A DNA stretch of 20,605 nt, from the NCBI GenBank assembly GCA_002472275.1, contig DKRQ01000002.1, positions 1-20,605 of the forward strand, given 5' to 3'. The DNA is from Caryophanales bacterium UBA7278. GTDB lineage: Bacteria > Bacillota_I > Bacilli_A > RFN20 > CAG-826. How positions within the stretch are numbered: position 1 is the stretch's first letter; every line of letters starts with the position of its first letter. A program made the position numbers and the translations under genes. Below are positions 14,054-20,055 of this stretch, in pieces. The notes beneath the pieces were generated by a model. The model did no database searches and was not told the DNA's origin. It saw only the letters and a list, made by a program, of their open reading frames with translations.

Positions 14054-14638
14054 TCAGAGGTATTTGATGTCGATCTTGGCGATGTCGTTGCCCATCGCGA
14101 CGGCCTTCTCCAGGAGCCTTCTGGCCTCAGAGATGTCCTTCCTCACGTATTGGCCGTATTGGTACATGCTGGCGAAGAGCACGAGCGCGTCGCTGCTGCC
14201 AAGCCTGGCCGAGACGGTCAGGTATTCGTAGGCCTTTGGGTAGTCTTTGGAGATGCCGCCTTCCGCGTAGTAATAGGCCCTGCCGACGGTATAGGCGCAG
14301 GAGGCGTCGCTATAGGCTTTGGGTAGGGCGAGGCGGAACGCCTGGGCCTCGAGTTGGATGGCCAGGCCCTCGTTTTTGACGAAGCCCCCACTGCCGTGCT
14401 TTAGGGAAGAAGCGGCCGCGCCCATCGCGGAAATGTCACCGAGGTTCACGCCCTTCATGATGCATTCGGCCCCTTTGGCGTTGTCCTTGGGGACGACCCA
14501 CCCGTTGCGATAGCAATTGCCGAGGATCATCCACGCCCTGCCGTTATTCTGGCCGCAATAGTACCTAAGCGCCTCGATGACGCTTGGGGTGATGCTTTTC
14601 GCCTTATAGGCGCGTTCGATATCCGCGAAGCTCAGCAC
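14054..14638 (-). CDS. Sel1-like repeat (TPR-type) protein
   Basis: A 194-aa protein built of Sel1-like helical repeats (a subgroup of TPR). Repeat signatures include AWMILGNCYRNGWVVPKDNAKG (about 35-56), ACAYTVGRAYYYAEGGISKDYPKAYEYL (about 113-141) and DALVLFASMYQYGQYVRKDISEARRLLEKA. No signal peptide or membrane segment is evident, so it is probably a cytosolic protein-binding scaffold. Its start overlaps the end of deoC by 7 bases, so the two are translationally coupled, but a link to deoxyribose metabolism is not established. Partner and function are unknown. Confidence 0.75.
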   Translation of the reverse strand: MLSFADIERAYKAKSITPSVIEALRYYCGQNNGRAWMILGNCYRNGWVVPKDNAKGAECIMKGVNLGDISAMGAAASSLKHGSGGFVKNEGLAIQLEAQAFRLALPKAYSDASCAYTVGRAYYYAEGGISKDYPKAYEYLTVSARLGSSDALVLFASMYQYGQYVRKDISEARRLLEKAVAMGNDIAKIDIKYL

Positions 14639-15285
14639 TTCTCGTATTCCTCCATGACCTTGACGGAGGCGGAGGCGCCGATGCGGGATGCGCCGGCCTC
14701 GATCATGGCCTTGGCTTCCTCCAGATTATGGACGCCGCCGGAGGCTTTGACGCCGATGTGGGGTCCCACCGCTTCCCTCATGATCTTGACGGCGTGCGGG
14801 GTGGCCCCTCCTTTGGAGAAGCCGGTCGAGGTCTTGACGTAGTCGGCGTGACCTTTCACGCAGGCCTTGGAGGCGAGGGCGATTTCCTCGTCGGTGAGCA
14901 GGCAGGTCTCAAGGATAACCTTGAGCAGCCTTCCTTCGCAGGCTTCCTTGACCGCGGCTACTTCCTTGGCAATGTAGTCGTAATCGCCTTCCTTCACCTT
15001 GCCGACGTTAAGCACCATGTCGACCTCTTGGGCGCCGTTAGCGACGACGTCCTTGGCCTCGAGGGCCTTGATCTTGGTCGAGTTGGCCCCTAAGGGGAAG
15101 CCGATGACGGTGCAGACCTTGACGTCGGTGCCCTTGAGCTCTTTCGCGGCAAGGGGCACGTAGCAAGGGTTGATGCAAACGGATGCGAAATCGTATTTCC
15201 TGGCCTCGGCGCAAACGCGCTTGACGTCTTCTTCGGTCGCCTCGGGTTTCAGGATGGTGTGGTCAAAGTATTTGTTCAGTTCCAT
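14632..15285 (-). CDS. deoC: Deoxyribose-phosphate aldolase
   Basis: A 217-aa class I aldolase that splits 2-deoxyribose-5-phosphate into acetaldehyde and glyceraldehyde-3-phosphate, linking DNA-nucleoside breakdown to glycolysis. TIM-barrel catalytic residues are visible: D89 (EVDMVLN), Schiff-base K151 (YVKTSTGF) and K180 (GVKASGG). The ATG at 15285 follows GAGGAAAA. It has a likely promoter that overlaps the rpmF terminator and is coupled to a Sel1-repeat gene. With cdd it points to nucleoside scavenging. Confidence 0.96.
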   Translation of the reverse strand: MELNKYFDHTILKPEATEEDVKRVCAEARKYDFASVCINPCYVPLAAKELKGTDVKVCTVIGFPLGANSTKIKALEAKDVVANGAQEVDMVLNVGKVKEGDYDYIAKEVAAVKEACEGRLLKVILETCLLTDEEIALASKACVKGHADYVKTSTGFSKGGATPHAVKIMREAVGPHIGVKASGGVHNLEEAKAMIEAGASRIGASASVKVMEEYEKC

Positions 15286-15305
15286 TGGGTTTTCCTCGTT
15301 TCTTT

Positions 15306-15334
15306 ATTATGAAACGAAAAGGGACCCGTTTGAA
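15306..15334 (-). promoter_or_regulatory. Likely deoC promoter, inside the rpmF terminator
   Basis: On the minus strand TTCAAA (complement of 15329-15334), 17 bases, CATAAT (complement of 15306-15311). The -35 box lies in the loop of the rpmF terminator. Confidence 0.5.
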
Positions 15335-15342
15335 GAGTCCCT
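15311..15342 (-). terminator. rpmF terminator
   Basis: On the minus strand AGGGAC and GTCCCT pair across a loop of about 11 bases and are followed by TTTCGTTT. The stem is about 6-7 bp. Confidence 0.65.
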
Positions 15343-15360
15343 TGTCTTCGTCATGATGGA

Positions 15361-15549
15361 TTACTTCTCGTTTTTGGAAACGTGAAGAACTTCCTTGCCA
15401 TCGTAGTAGCCGCAGCTAGGGCAAACGCGATGGGAACGGATCATAGCACCGCAATGCTTGCAGGGAACTAGGCCGGTGACTTCGAGCTTGAAGTGGGAAC
15501 GGCGGAGTCTCTTCCTGGTTTTGGAGATACGTCTCTGTGGGACTGCCAT
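15361..15549 (-). CDS. rpmF: 50S ribosomal protein L32
   Basis: A 62-aa L32 of the large subunit. It begins MAVPQRRISKTRKRLRRSHF, the family's canonical start. A zinc ribbon follows with CKHC and CPSC pairs (zinc-binding form). The ATG at 15549 is fixed by AAGGAGG about 9 bases upstream; an in-frame start 33 bases earlier would include the leader and is rejected. It is a single-gene unit with its own promoter and terminator. In many Bacillota rpmF sits next to a DUF177 gene (yceD); here it does not. Confidence 0.95.
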   Translation of the reverse strand: MAVPQRRISKTRKRLRRSHFKLEVTGLVPCKHCGAMIRSHRVCPSCGYYDGKEVLHVSKNEK

Positions 15550-15581
15550 TTTTCGATTCCTCCTTGGATTGGACCTCGACA

Positions 15582-15609
15582 ATTATATGGGTCTAGGCCC
15601 TCGCCGCAA
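15582..15609 (-). promoter_or_regulatory. rpmF promoter
   Basis: On the minus strand TTGCGG (complement of 15604-15609), 16 bases, a perfect TATAAT (complement of 15582-15587). T-rich tracts just upstream (15610-15640) could serve as an UP element. The leader would be about 30 bases. Confidence 0.6.
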
Positions 15610-15644
15610 GGAAAAAAGTGAGAACATGTAACAAAAAATGAGAA
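15610..15644. repeat. Direct repeat upstream of rpmF promoter
   Basis: Read on the plus strand, AAAAAAGTGAGAA and AAAAAATGAGAA occur in tandem, about 21 bases apart, between the mtaB stop and the rpmF -35 box. The A-tracts are in helical phase (about two turns), consistent with curved or UP-element DNA. No terminator for mtaB is visible here. Confidence 0.4.
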
Positions 15645-16931
15645 TTAGTCCGATGCAATCGAACTTTCATAAACTACATTGATTATGTCGCCTTTTTGCA
15701 AATCGCCTGCGGGCACGCTCACTAAGAAGTAATTTGAGGTGTGTCCTTTGGCGATCCCCCTGCCTTCATCGATTTCTTCGATCAGGACCTCGAGCTCCTT
15801 GCCATAAAACCGCTCCTCGTAGGCGCGTCGCTGCTTTTTGCTTAGCGCCAGGAGTTCGGCCACCCTGCGCTTTTTGATCTCGGGCTTGGTGTCAGGCAAC
15901 GTGGCCGCGTAGGTCTTCGGGCGGGAAGAGAAAGGGAAAACGTGGATCTCCGCGAAGTTCGCCTTCTTGCAGAAGGAAAGGGTCTCGGCCCATTCTTCCT
16001 CGCTTTCCAAAGGAAATCCGGCGATGACGTCGGTCGTGATGGCGATATCGGGCCTAACCGCGCGGATGGCATCGAGCTTTTTTAGGAAGGCCTCGGTGTC
16101 ATAATGGCGCTTCATCCTCTGCAAGACAGAGCTCGAGCCCGACTGCAAAGGGATATGGAGATGGTTGGCGATCCTCTTTTGGGTGGCCAAAAGGGAAAGG
16201 AGGCGATCGTCAATCTCGCTTTCTTCTATAGAAGAGATGCGAAGGCTCCATAGATTCGGGACCTTATTGAGAATGGAGGCGATGAGGTCGGACAAACGGA
16301 AGCTGCCGTCGGCGAGATCCTTGCCATAGCCCCCGATGTGGATGCCCGTGAGGACGATTTCCTTGTTCCCCGCCTCGACGAGGGCTTTGGCTTCCTCCAC
16401 CACTTCGCGGGGATCGCGGCTCCTGGAATTCCCGCGTAGCTGCGGGATGAAGCAATAGGAGCAGAAATTGTCGCATCCGTCCTGGATTTTGAGATAGGCC
16501 CTAGTTTTGTCCGTAAGTGAAATGGAGGAAAGCGCCTCGTATTTCTCGTGGCGGAGGTTCGGCTTCACGTCGATGATTTTGACCCCAGTTTCCAAAAAGG
16601 AGTCGATGTAGCCGGTGGCCAAAGCACGCTTGGACGCGCCCAAAACGATATCGGCCCCAAGGCTAGCGGCTTCCTGCTCGTGGGTTTGGCTATAGCAGCC
16701 CATCACGAGCAAAACCGCATCGGGGTACCTTTTGCGGAACGAGGATATATGCTGACGGGACTTTTGGTCGGCTTTTCCCGTGACGGAGCAGGTGTTTAGG
16801 ACGATTAGGCCGGGGGCCTCATCCTTATCGGCCCTATGCCATCCCTTGGCGATCAGCTCGGTCGCCAAAGCCTCAGATTCATAGGCGTTTACCTTGCATC
16901 CAAGGGTGTGGGTGAAGAATGAGCGGTTCAT
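15645..16931 (-). CDS. mtaB: tRNA t6A37 methylthiotransferase
   Basis: A 428-aa radical-SAM enzyme (MtaB, YqeV) converting t6A37 to ms2t6A37 in ANN-decoding tRNAs. The N-terminal UPF0004 domain carries cluster cysteines C12 (TLGCKVN), C48 (NTCSVT) and C79 (MGCYSQ). The radical-SAM site is CDNFCSYC (C153, C157, C160). A C-terminal TRAM domain (about 365-425) would bind tRNA. The start overlaps the preceding gene's end by 4 bases (ATGA). rsmE-mtaB adjacency is conserved in Bacillota; here an extra gene separates them. Confidence 0.95.
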   Translation of the reverse strand: MNRSFFTHTLGCKVNAYESEALATELIAKGWHRADKDEAPGLIVLNTCSVTGKADQKSRQHISSFRKRYPDAVLLVMGCYSQTHEQEAASLGADIVLGASKRALATGYIDSFLETGVKIIDVKPNLRHEKYEALSSISLTDKTRAYLKIQDGCDNFCSYCFIPQLRGNSRSRDPREVVEEAKALVEAGNKEIVLTGIHIGGYGKDLADGSFRLSDLIASILNKVPNLWSLRISSIEESEIDDRLLSLLATQKRIANHLHIPLQSGSSSVLQRMKRHYDTEAFLKKLDAIRAVRPDIAITTDVIAGFPLESEEEWAETLSFCKKANFAEIHVFPFSSRPKTYAATLPDTKPEIKKRRVAELLALSKKQRRAYEERFYGKELEVLIEEIDEGRGIAKGHTSNYFLVSVPAGDLQKGDIINVVYESSIASD

Positions 16932-17740
16932 TTAGAGGCCTTTTGGACGAATTTGGCAAAAAGCGCCTTCTCATCGGATATATTCTTAGCAATCAATCTA
17001 CCAGAAACTAACTGATTTTCTACTAATGCTTTCATCATTCCCTCTTTGTCGTCGTTGAAGTAGGCCGCGACGACAGGCTCGAGCCTTTCGAGGATATGAT
17101 TGAGGTATCTGGGCTTCAAATACTTGTCGAAAAGGCATAGTTCCACCTCGAGCCTCCCCTGCTTCCTATCGACGAAATAGACAGAGAAGGAATCGAAGGA
17201 ATAGAAGGCCGCCGTGGTGGGTGATTTGCCTAAGGGGATGAGGTTGGTGAACCCCGAATCGTAGACGTCAGGACCATAGGTGTCGAAAGGATCGCAGACG
17301 AGCGACTCGTATACGTTTTTCCCTAGCAAAGAGCTATATGGTTTTTCCTCGAGTTTCCACATGTCGCCCGCGTAGATGCGGTTGACGGTCCTAGGCAGGA
17401 TCGGGATGAAAATCCTCTCCTCCCCTTTCCCAAAGCAAGGAAGGTCCTTGCGGATCTCCTCTAGCTTCTCCATGGAAAGGTCCCCTTCCTTAAGCGTTTC
17501 CGCCTTCCTAAGGGGTTTGGCGAGGCTAAGATAGGCCTTCTCCATCCTCTCCTTGTTCTTGATGGCGCGGATGATGATGTTGGCCCTGATGATGTCGAAG
17601 GGTTCCTCGGCCTTCACGAAGTGGGAAAACATCGGCACTTTCTGGAGCATGCCGACGTTATCGAGGAAAAAGCGGTTTTCCCTGGAGGAGTTCCACTCGG
17701 TGAACCTTTGTTTTTTCTTGAGGGTTTCGAAAAGTTCCAT
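16928..17740 (-). CDS. Hypothetical protein between rsmE and mtaB
   Basis: A 270-aa protein I do not recognise. It has no signal peptide and no convincing membrane segment. The N-terminal half is charged and helical (residues 1-95, many K/E). The middle is rich in aromatics and Gly/Pro (RTVNRIYAGDMW, CDPFDTYGPDVYDSGFTNL, AAFYSFDSFSVYFVDRK), suggesting beta structure. The C-terminus is again helical. Its ATG comes 2 bases after the rsmE stop with GAGGAG as Shine-Dalgarno, and its stop overlaps the mtaB start, so it is expressed with two RNA-modification enzymes. That context hints at an RNA or translation role, but nothing in the sequence proves it. Confidence 0.8.
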   Translation of the reverse strand: MELFETLKKKQRFTEWNSSRENRFFLDNVGMLQKVPMFSHFVKAEEPFDIIRANIIIRAIKNKERMEKAYLSLAKPLRKAETLKEGDLSMEKLEEIRKDLPCFGKGEERIFIPILPRTVNRIYAGDMWKLEEKPYSSLLGKNVYESLVCDPFDTYGPDVYDSGFTNLIPLGKSPTTAAFYSFDSFSVYFVDRKQGRLEVELCLFDKYLKPRYLNHILERLEPVVAAYFNDDKEGMMKALVENQLVSGRLIAKNISDEKALFAKFVQKASK

Positions 17741-17742
17741 CC

Positions 17743-18459
17743 CTACTCCTCTTCGCTGGCGGCGCAGAGGATGGCGGCCACTTGCAGGGCCGCGGTCTCA
17801 GCGCGCAGGATCCGGCGTCCGAGCGAGACGAACTGGAAGTCGTAGTCCAAGGCCAGGCGCGCCTCCTCGTGGGTGAATCCGCCTTCTGGGCCGATTACGA
17901 CGAGGACGCTTTTCCTCTTTTCGATCGACTTGGCGATCTTGAAGATGGAGTCTCCGCCGCCAGAAAGGGCCTCGAAGGCGAAGATCTTCACGTCGGCGGG
18001 CATCGCGAGCACCTCCTGAAGGGTTTTGTAGGAGGAGACGCTAGGGACGGCCGCGCGACGGCACTGGGCCGCGCCTTCGACCGCGATCTTGCGCAATCTT
18101 GCGATGCGGTTATCTTCTTGTCCCTTTGGGACAACGACGGTTCTTTCGCAGGTGAACGGAATGAATTTGGAGACGCCTAACTCGGTCCCTTTGAGGACAA
18201 TTAGGTCGTTATGGTCGCCCTTAAGGACGCCAAAGGCGATCGTGAGGTCGATGTCCGGCTCCCTCTTCTCCTCGACCTTGGAAAGGACGTCGATTTGAAG
18301 CGGGTCGATCGAGCGGATGACGCAAAGATAGACCTCATTGTTATCACTTACCTCGATTTGCTCCCCGGGAAGCGAGCGCTTCACGTTGAGTAGATGATGC
18401 ACCTCGCCGCCCTCGAGGATGGCTTTGCCGGCGGCGATCGTTCCGAAATAGTGTTGCAT
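17743..18459 (-). CDS. rsmE: 16S rRNA (uracil(1498)-N3)-methyltransferase
   Basis: A 238-aa SPOUT methyltransferase making m3U1498 in 16S rRNA. The N-terminal PUA-like domain begins MQHYFGTIAAGKAILEGGEV with the conserved HHLLNVKR. The SPOUT domain shows KGTELGVSKFIPF, the AAxQCRR-type helix, the SAM knot VIGPEGGFTHEEA and LGRRILRAETAAL. The start overlaps the stop of the TM2 gene as TAATG, suggesting coupled translation. In B. subtilis prmA lies between dnaJ and this gene; here three other genes do. Confidence 0.94.
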   Translation of the reverse strand: MQHYFGTIAAGKAILEGGEVHHLLNVKRSLPGEQIEVSDNNEVYLCVIRSIDPLQIDVLSKVEEKREPDIDLTIAFGVLKGDHNDLIVLKGTELGVSKFIPFTCERTVVVPKGQEDNRIARLRKIAVEGAAQCRRAAVPSVSSYKTLQEVLAMPADVKIFAFEALSGGGDSIFKIAKSIEKRKSVLVVIGPEGGFTHEEARLALDYDFQFVSLGRRILRAETAALQVAAILCAASEEE

Positions 18460-18902
18460 TAACGGAGGAACTCCCCTCTGCCGTCTTTGAGGCTGTCTTG
18501 CTTTAAGTAGAAAACCCCCTGCAGGACGTATAGGAGCATCATGACCCCGAGGGGGATGAAATAGGCTCCCGCGTTAGCAAGGGCGGGGAAGATAAAATAG
18601 AAGGCGGTCCCTAAGCCTAGAACCATCATGAGAGTGGCCAAAATGTCGCATAATGCGCGCTTAGGACGGGAAATGTAGAAGTTATGGGCCCCGAAGGCGC
18701 CGAGGGTCATGCACAAAGTCACGAAGGTCTTGTGGCTCTTTGTCCTCGGCAGGTCCTCAAGGGAACCCTTGACCGAGGCGAAGTCGCGCGTGATGTCCAT
18801 CGTGCGGTAAGAGGAATCGATCGGGTTCGGCGTGCCACAATGGGGGCAGACGTCCGTGTCGAACTTCGAGATTTCTTGATGACAGGACTTGCAATAAGGC
18901 AT
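18459..18902 (-). CDS. Zinc-ribbon and TM2-domain membrane protein
   Basis: A 147-aa protein. An N-terminal zinc ribbon has C4, C7, C19 and C22 (CKSC...CPHC). A polar linker follows, then a TM2-like domain with the signature GAFGAHNFYISRPKRA (68-83) and three hydrophobic stretches (about 59-78, 84-108, 112-132). TM2 proteins are small inner-membrane proteins of mostly unknown role. It begins a unit with rsmE, the 270-aa hypothetical gene and mtaB. No Shine-Dalgarno is visible in its short leader (about 12 bases). Confidence 0.8.
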   Translation of the reverse strand: MPYCKSCHQEISKFDTDVCPHCGTPNPIDSSYRTMDITRDFASVKGSLEDLPRTKSHKTFVTLCMTLGAFGAHNFYISRPKRALCDILATLMMVLGLGTAFYFIFPALANAGAYFIPLGVMMLLYVLQGVFYLKQDSLKDGRGEFLR

Positions 18903-18921
18903 ATTCGATTACCAATACGTA

Positions 18922-18949
18922 AGTATAACCCCGCTTCGGGAGCCAACAA
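18922..18949 (-). promoter_or_regulatory. Promoter of the TM2-rsmE-mtaB unit
   Basis: On the minus strand TTGTTG (complement of 18944-18949), 16 bases, TATACT (complement of 18922-18927). A second TTGTTG overlaps at 19-base spacing. The -10 box ends 19 bases before the ATG. Confidence 0.5.
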
Positions 18950-18971
18950 CAAGGAAAATGGGCCATTCGCG

Positions 18972-19013
18972 CAAAAGAAAAGGACTTGTTCCAAGTCGAG
19001 TTGGAGCAAGCCC
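18972..19013 (-). terminator. Terminator of the four-helix membrane protein gene
   Basis: On the minus strand GGGCTTGCTCCAA pairs with TTGGAACAAGTCC (12-13 bp with G-U pairs, loop of 6) and is followed by TTTTCTTTT. This separates the gene from the TM2-rsmE unit. Confidence 0.85.
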
Positions 19014-19019
19014 CGAAGC

Positions 19020-19472
19020 TCAATCGAGCATTCCCTTGGTTCCGATGCAGCAAAGCAAGGCGCCAAGGCAACCGATTGCAAGCATGAGCCAAACATGCGC
19101 GTGCTCGATGCCGGCACGAGCGGCGCCGACAATGCCTTCGACGATAATCTCGTAAGCGCAGATGAGCCCGATGATCCAACGGTACACCCTGAGGAACCCG
19201 GCGAGTTTGCCGTCGCAACGGCCACGCTTCACGTAACGGACGAAGCCGAGGATGAAAGGCAGCATCAATAGTCCCACGGCCAGGATATAAAGTCCGCCGA
19301 TAAGCGCGATTCTCTCATAGAATTGCACTTTTTTGGCGACGCTTACCCCCATAAGGAAGATTTCCGCGTCGTGGGCCGCGTTATAGAGGTGGCAATAAAC
19401 GGGGTAAAACGTGAAATACCCGACGAAGGCAAGGCCGATCACGATGAAACCGGCGATCATGAATTTGTGCAT
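19020..19472 (-). CDS. Small integral membrane protein, four predicted helices
   Basis: A 150-aa protein with about four hydrophobic segments: FMIAGFIVIGLAFVGYFTFY near the N-terminus, IALIGGLYILAVGLLMLPFI, a segment around WIIGLICAYEIIVEGIVGAA, and VWLMLAIGCLGALLCCIG. I do not recognise the family. I start at 19472, because GGGGGAG lies 8 bases upstream and the hydrophobic N-terminus begins there; the open frame extends further upstream into untranslated sequence. It has its own -10 box (TACAAT) and terminator, so it is a single-gene unit. Confidence 0.7.
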   Translation of the reverse strand: MHKFMIAGFIVIGLAFVGYFTFYPVYCHLYNAAHDAEIFLMGVSVAKKVQFYERIALIGGLYILAVGLLMLPFILGFVRYVKRGRCDGKLAGFLRVYRWIIGLICAYEIIVEGIVGAARAGIEHAHVWLMLAIGCLGALLCCIGTKGMLD

Positions 19473-19504
19473 AGGCGATCTCCCCCAAGATCTAAGTCTA
19501 GGTA

Positions 19505-19510
19505 ATTGTA
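19505..19510 (-). promoter_or_regulatory. Possible -10 box for the membrane protein gene
   Basis: TACAAT on the minus strand, about 32 bases before the ATG at 19472. The -35 region (ATGGAT-like) is poor. Confidence 0.35.
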
Positions 19511-19541
19511 GCAAGGGGAAAGCGGAAATCCATACCCCGTG

Positions 19542-19571
19542 AAAAAAGCCGGTCCCCTCGGGTTGCCGGCT
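19542..19571 (-). terminator. Terminator after the nucleoside deaminase gene
   Basis: On the minus strand AGCCGG...CCGGCT with an inner CCC/GGG pairing (19547-19571) is followed by TTTTTC. It closes the dnaJ-deaminase transcript. Confidence 0.85.
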
Positions 19572-19578
19572 GATTTCC

Positions 19579-20055
19579 CTAGTAGTTGGCGCCACCGCTT
19601 AGCTTCAGGTATTCGCGGTAGAGCTCCAGGCACTGTTTCCTAGAGACCTCGTGGACGAATTTGACGCGGTTCTCGGGTTTGCTGAGTTCATAGAACTTCC
19701 CATCGCGGAAGCCGATGAGGTTGGTGTCCTCCACGGTGCATCCATAGAAGATCTCCTCGATATTGGCCCATAAGATCGCGCCCATGCACATAGGGCACGG
19801 GTCGCCGGTCGTGTAGATCCTGCAACCGGAGAGGTCGAAGGTCCCTAGGTTCTTGCACGCGTCACGGATTGCCATGACTTCGCCATGGCAGGTCGGGTCT
19901 TGGTTCTTGAGGACCTGATTATGACCCCTGCCGACGACCTTGCCGTCCTTATCGACGACCACGGCCCCAAACGGGCCGCCATGGCCTTCGTGGATGCCCT
20001 TGCGGGCTTCCTCAATGGCGATTTTCATGTATTCTTCGTGACTCAGCGCGCTCAT
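19579..20055 (-). CDS. Nucleoside deaminase, guanine-deaminase-like
   Basis: A 158-aa zinc deaminase of the CMP/dCMP-deaminase fold. The site is H57-G-E59 (DPTCHGEV) plus PCPMC (C87, C90). GGPFGAVVV (26-34), FYGCTVEDTNLIGFRD and a terminal Tyr resemble the short guanine deaminase of B. subtilis (GuaD), whose C-terminal Tyr I recall helping in catalysis. TadA, the tRNA adenosine deaminase, is the main alternative, but it usually has VPVGAV and HAE. I start at 20055: AAGGAAGGG lies 8 bases upstream and the ATG overlaps the dnaJ stop as ATGA. An ATG 21 bases earlier lies within dnaJ. Guanine to xanthine, in purine salvage, is the likely reaction but is not certain. Confidence 0.8.
   Translation of the reverse strand: MSALSHEEYMKIAIEEARKGIHEGHGGPFGAVVVDKDGKVVGRGHNQVLKNQDPTCHGEVMAIRDACKNLGTFDLSGCRIYTTGDPCPMCMGAILWANIEEIFYGCTVEDTNLIGFRDGKFYELSKPENRVKFVHEVSRKQCLELYREYLKLSGGANY

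Noticed and set aside
18684..19271. 195-residue plus-strand frame across the TM2 and membrane protein genes
   Set aside because: It crosses a terminator and a promoter of the minus-strand genes and shows no recognisable motif.
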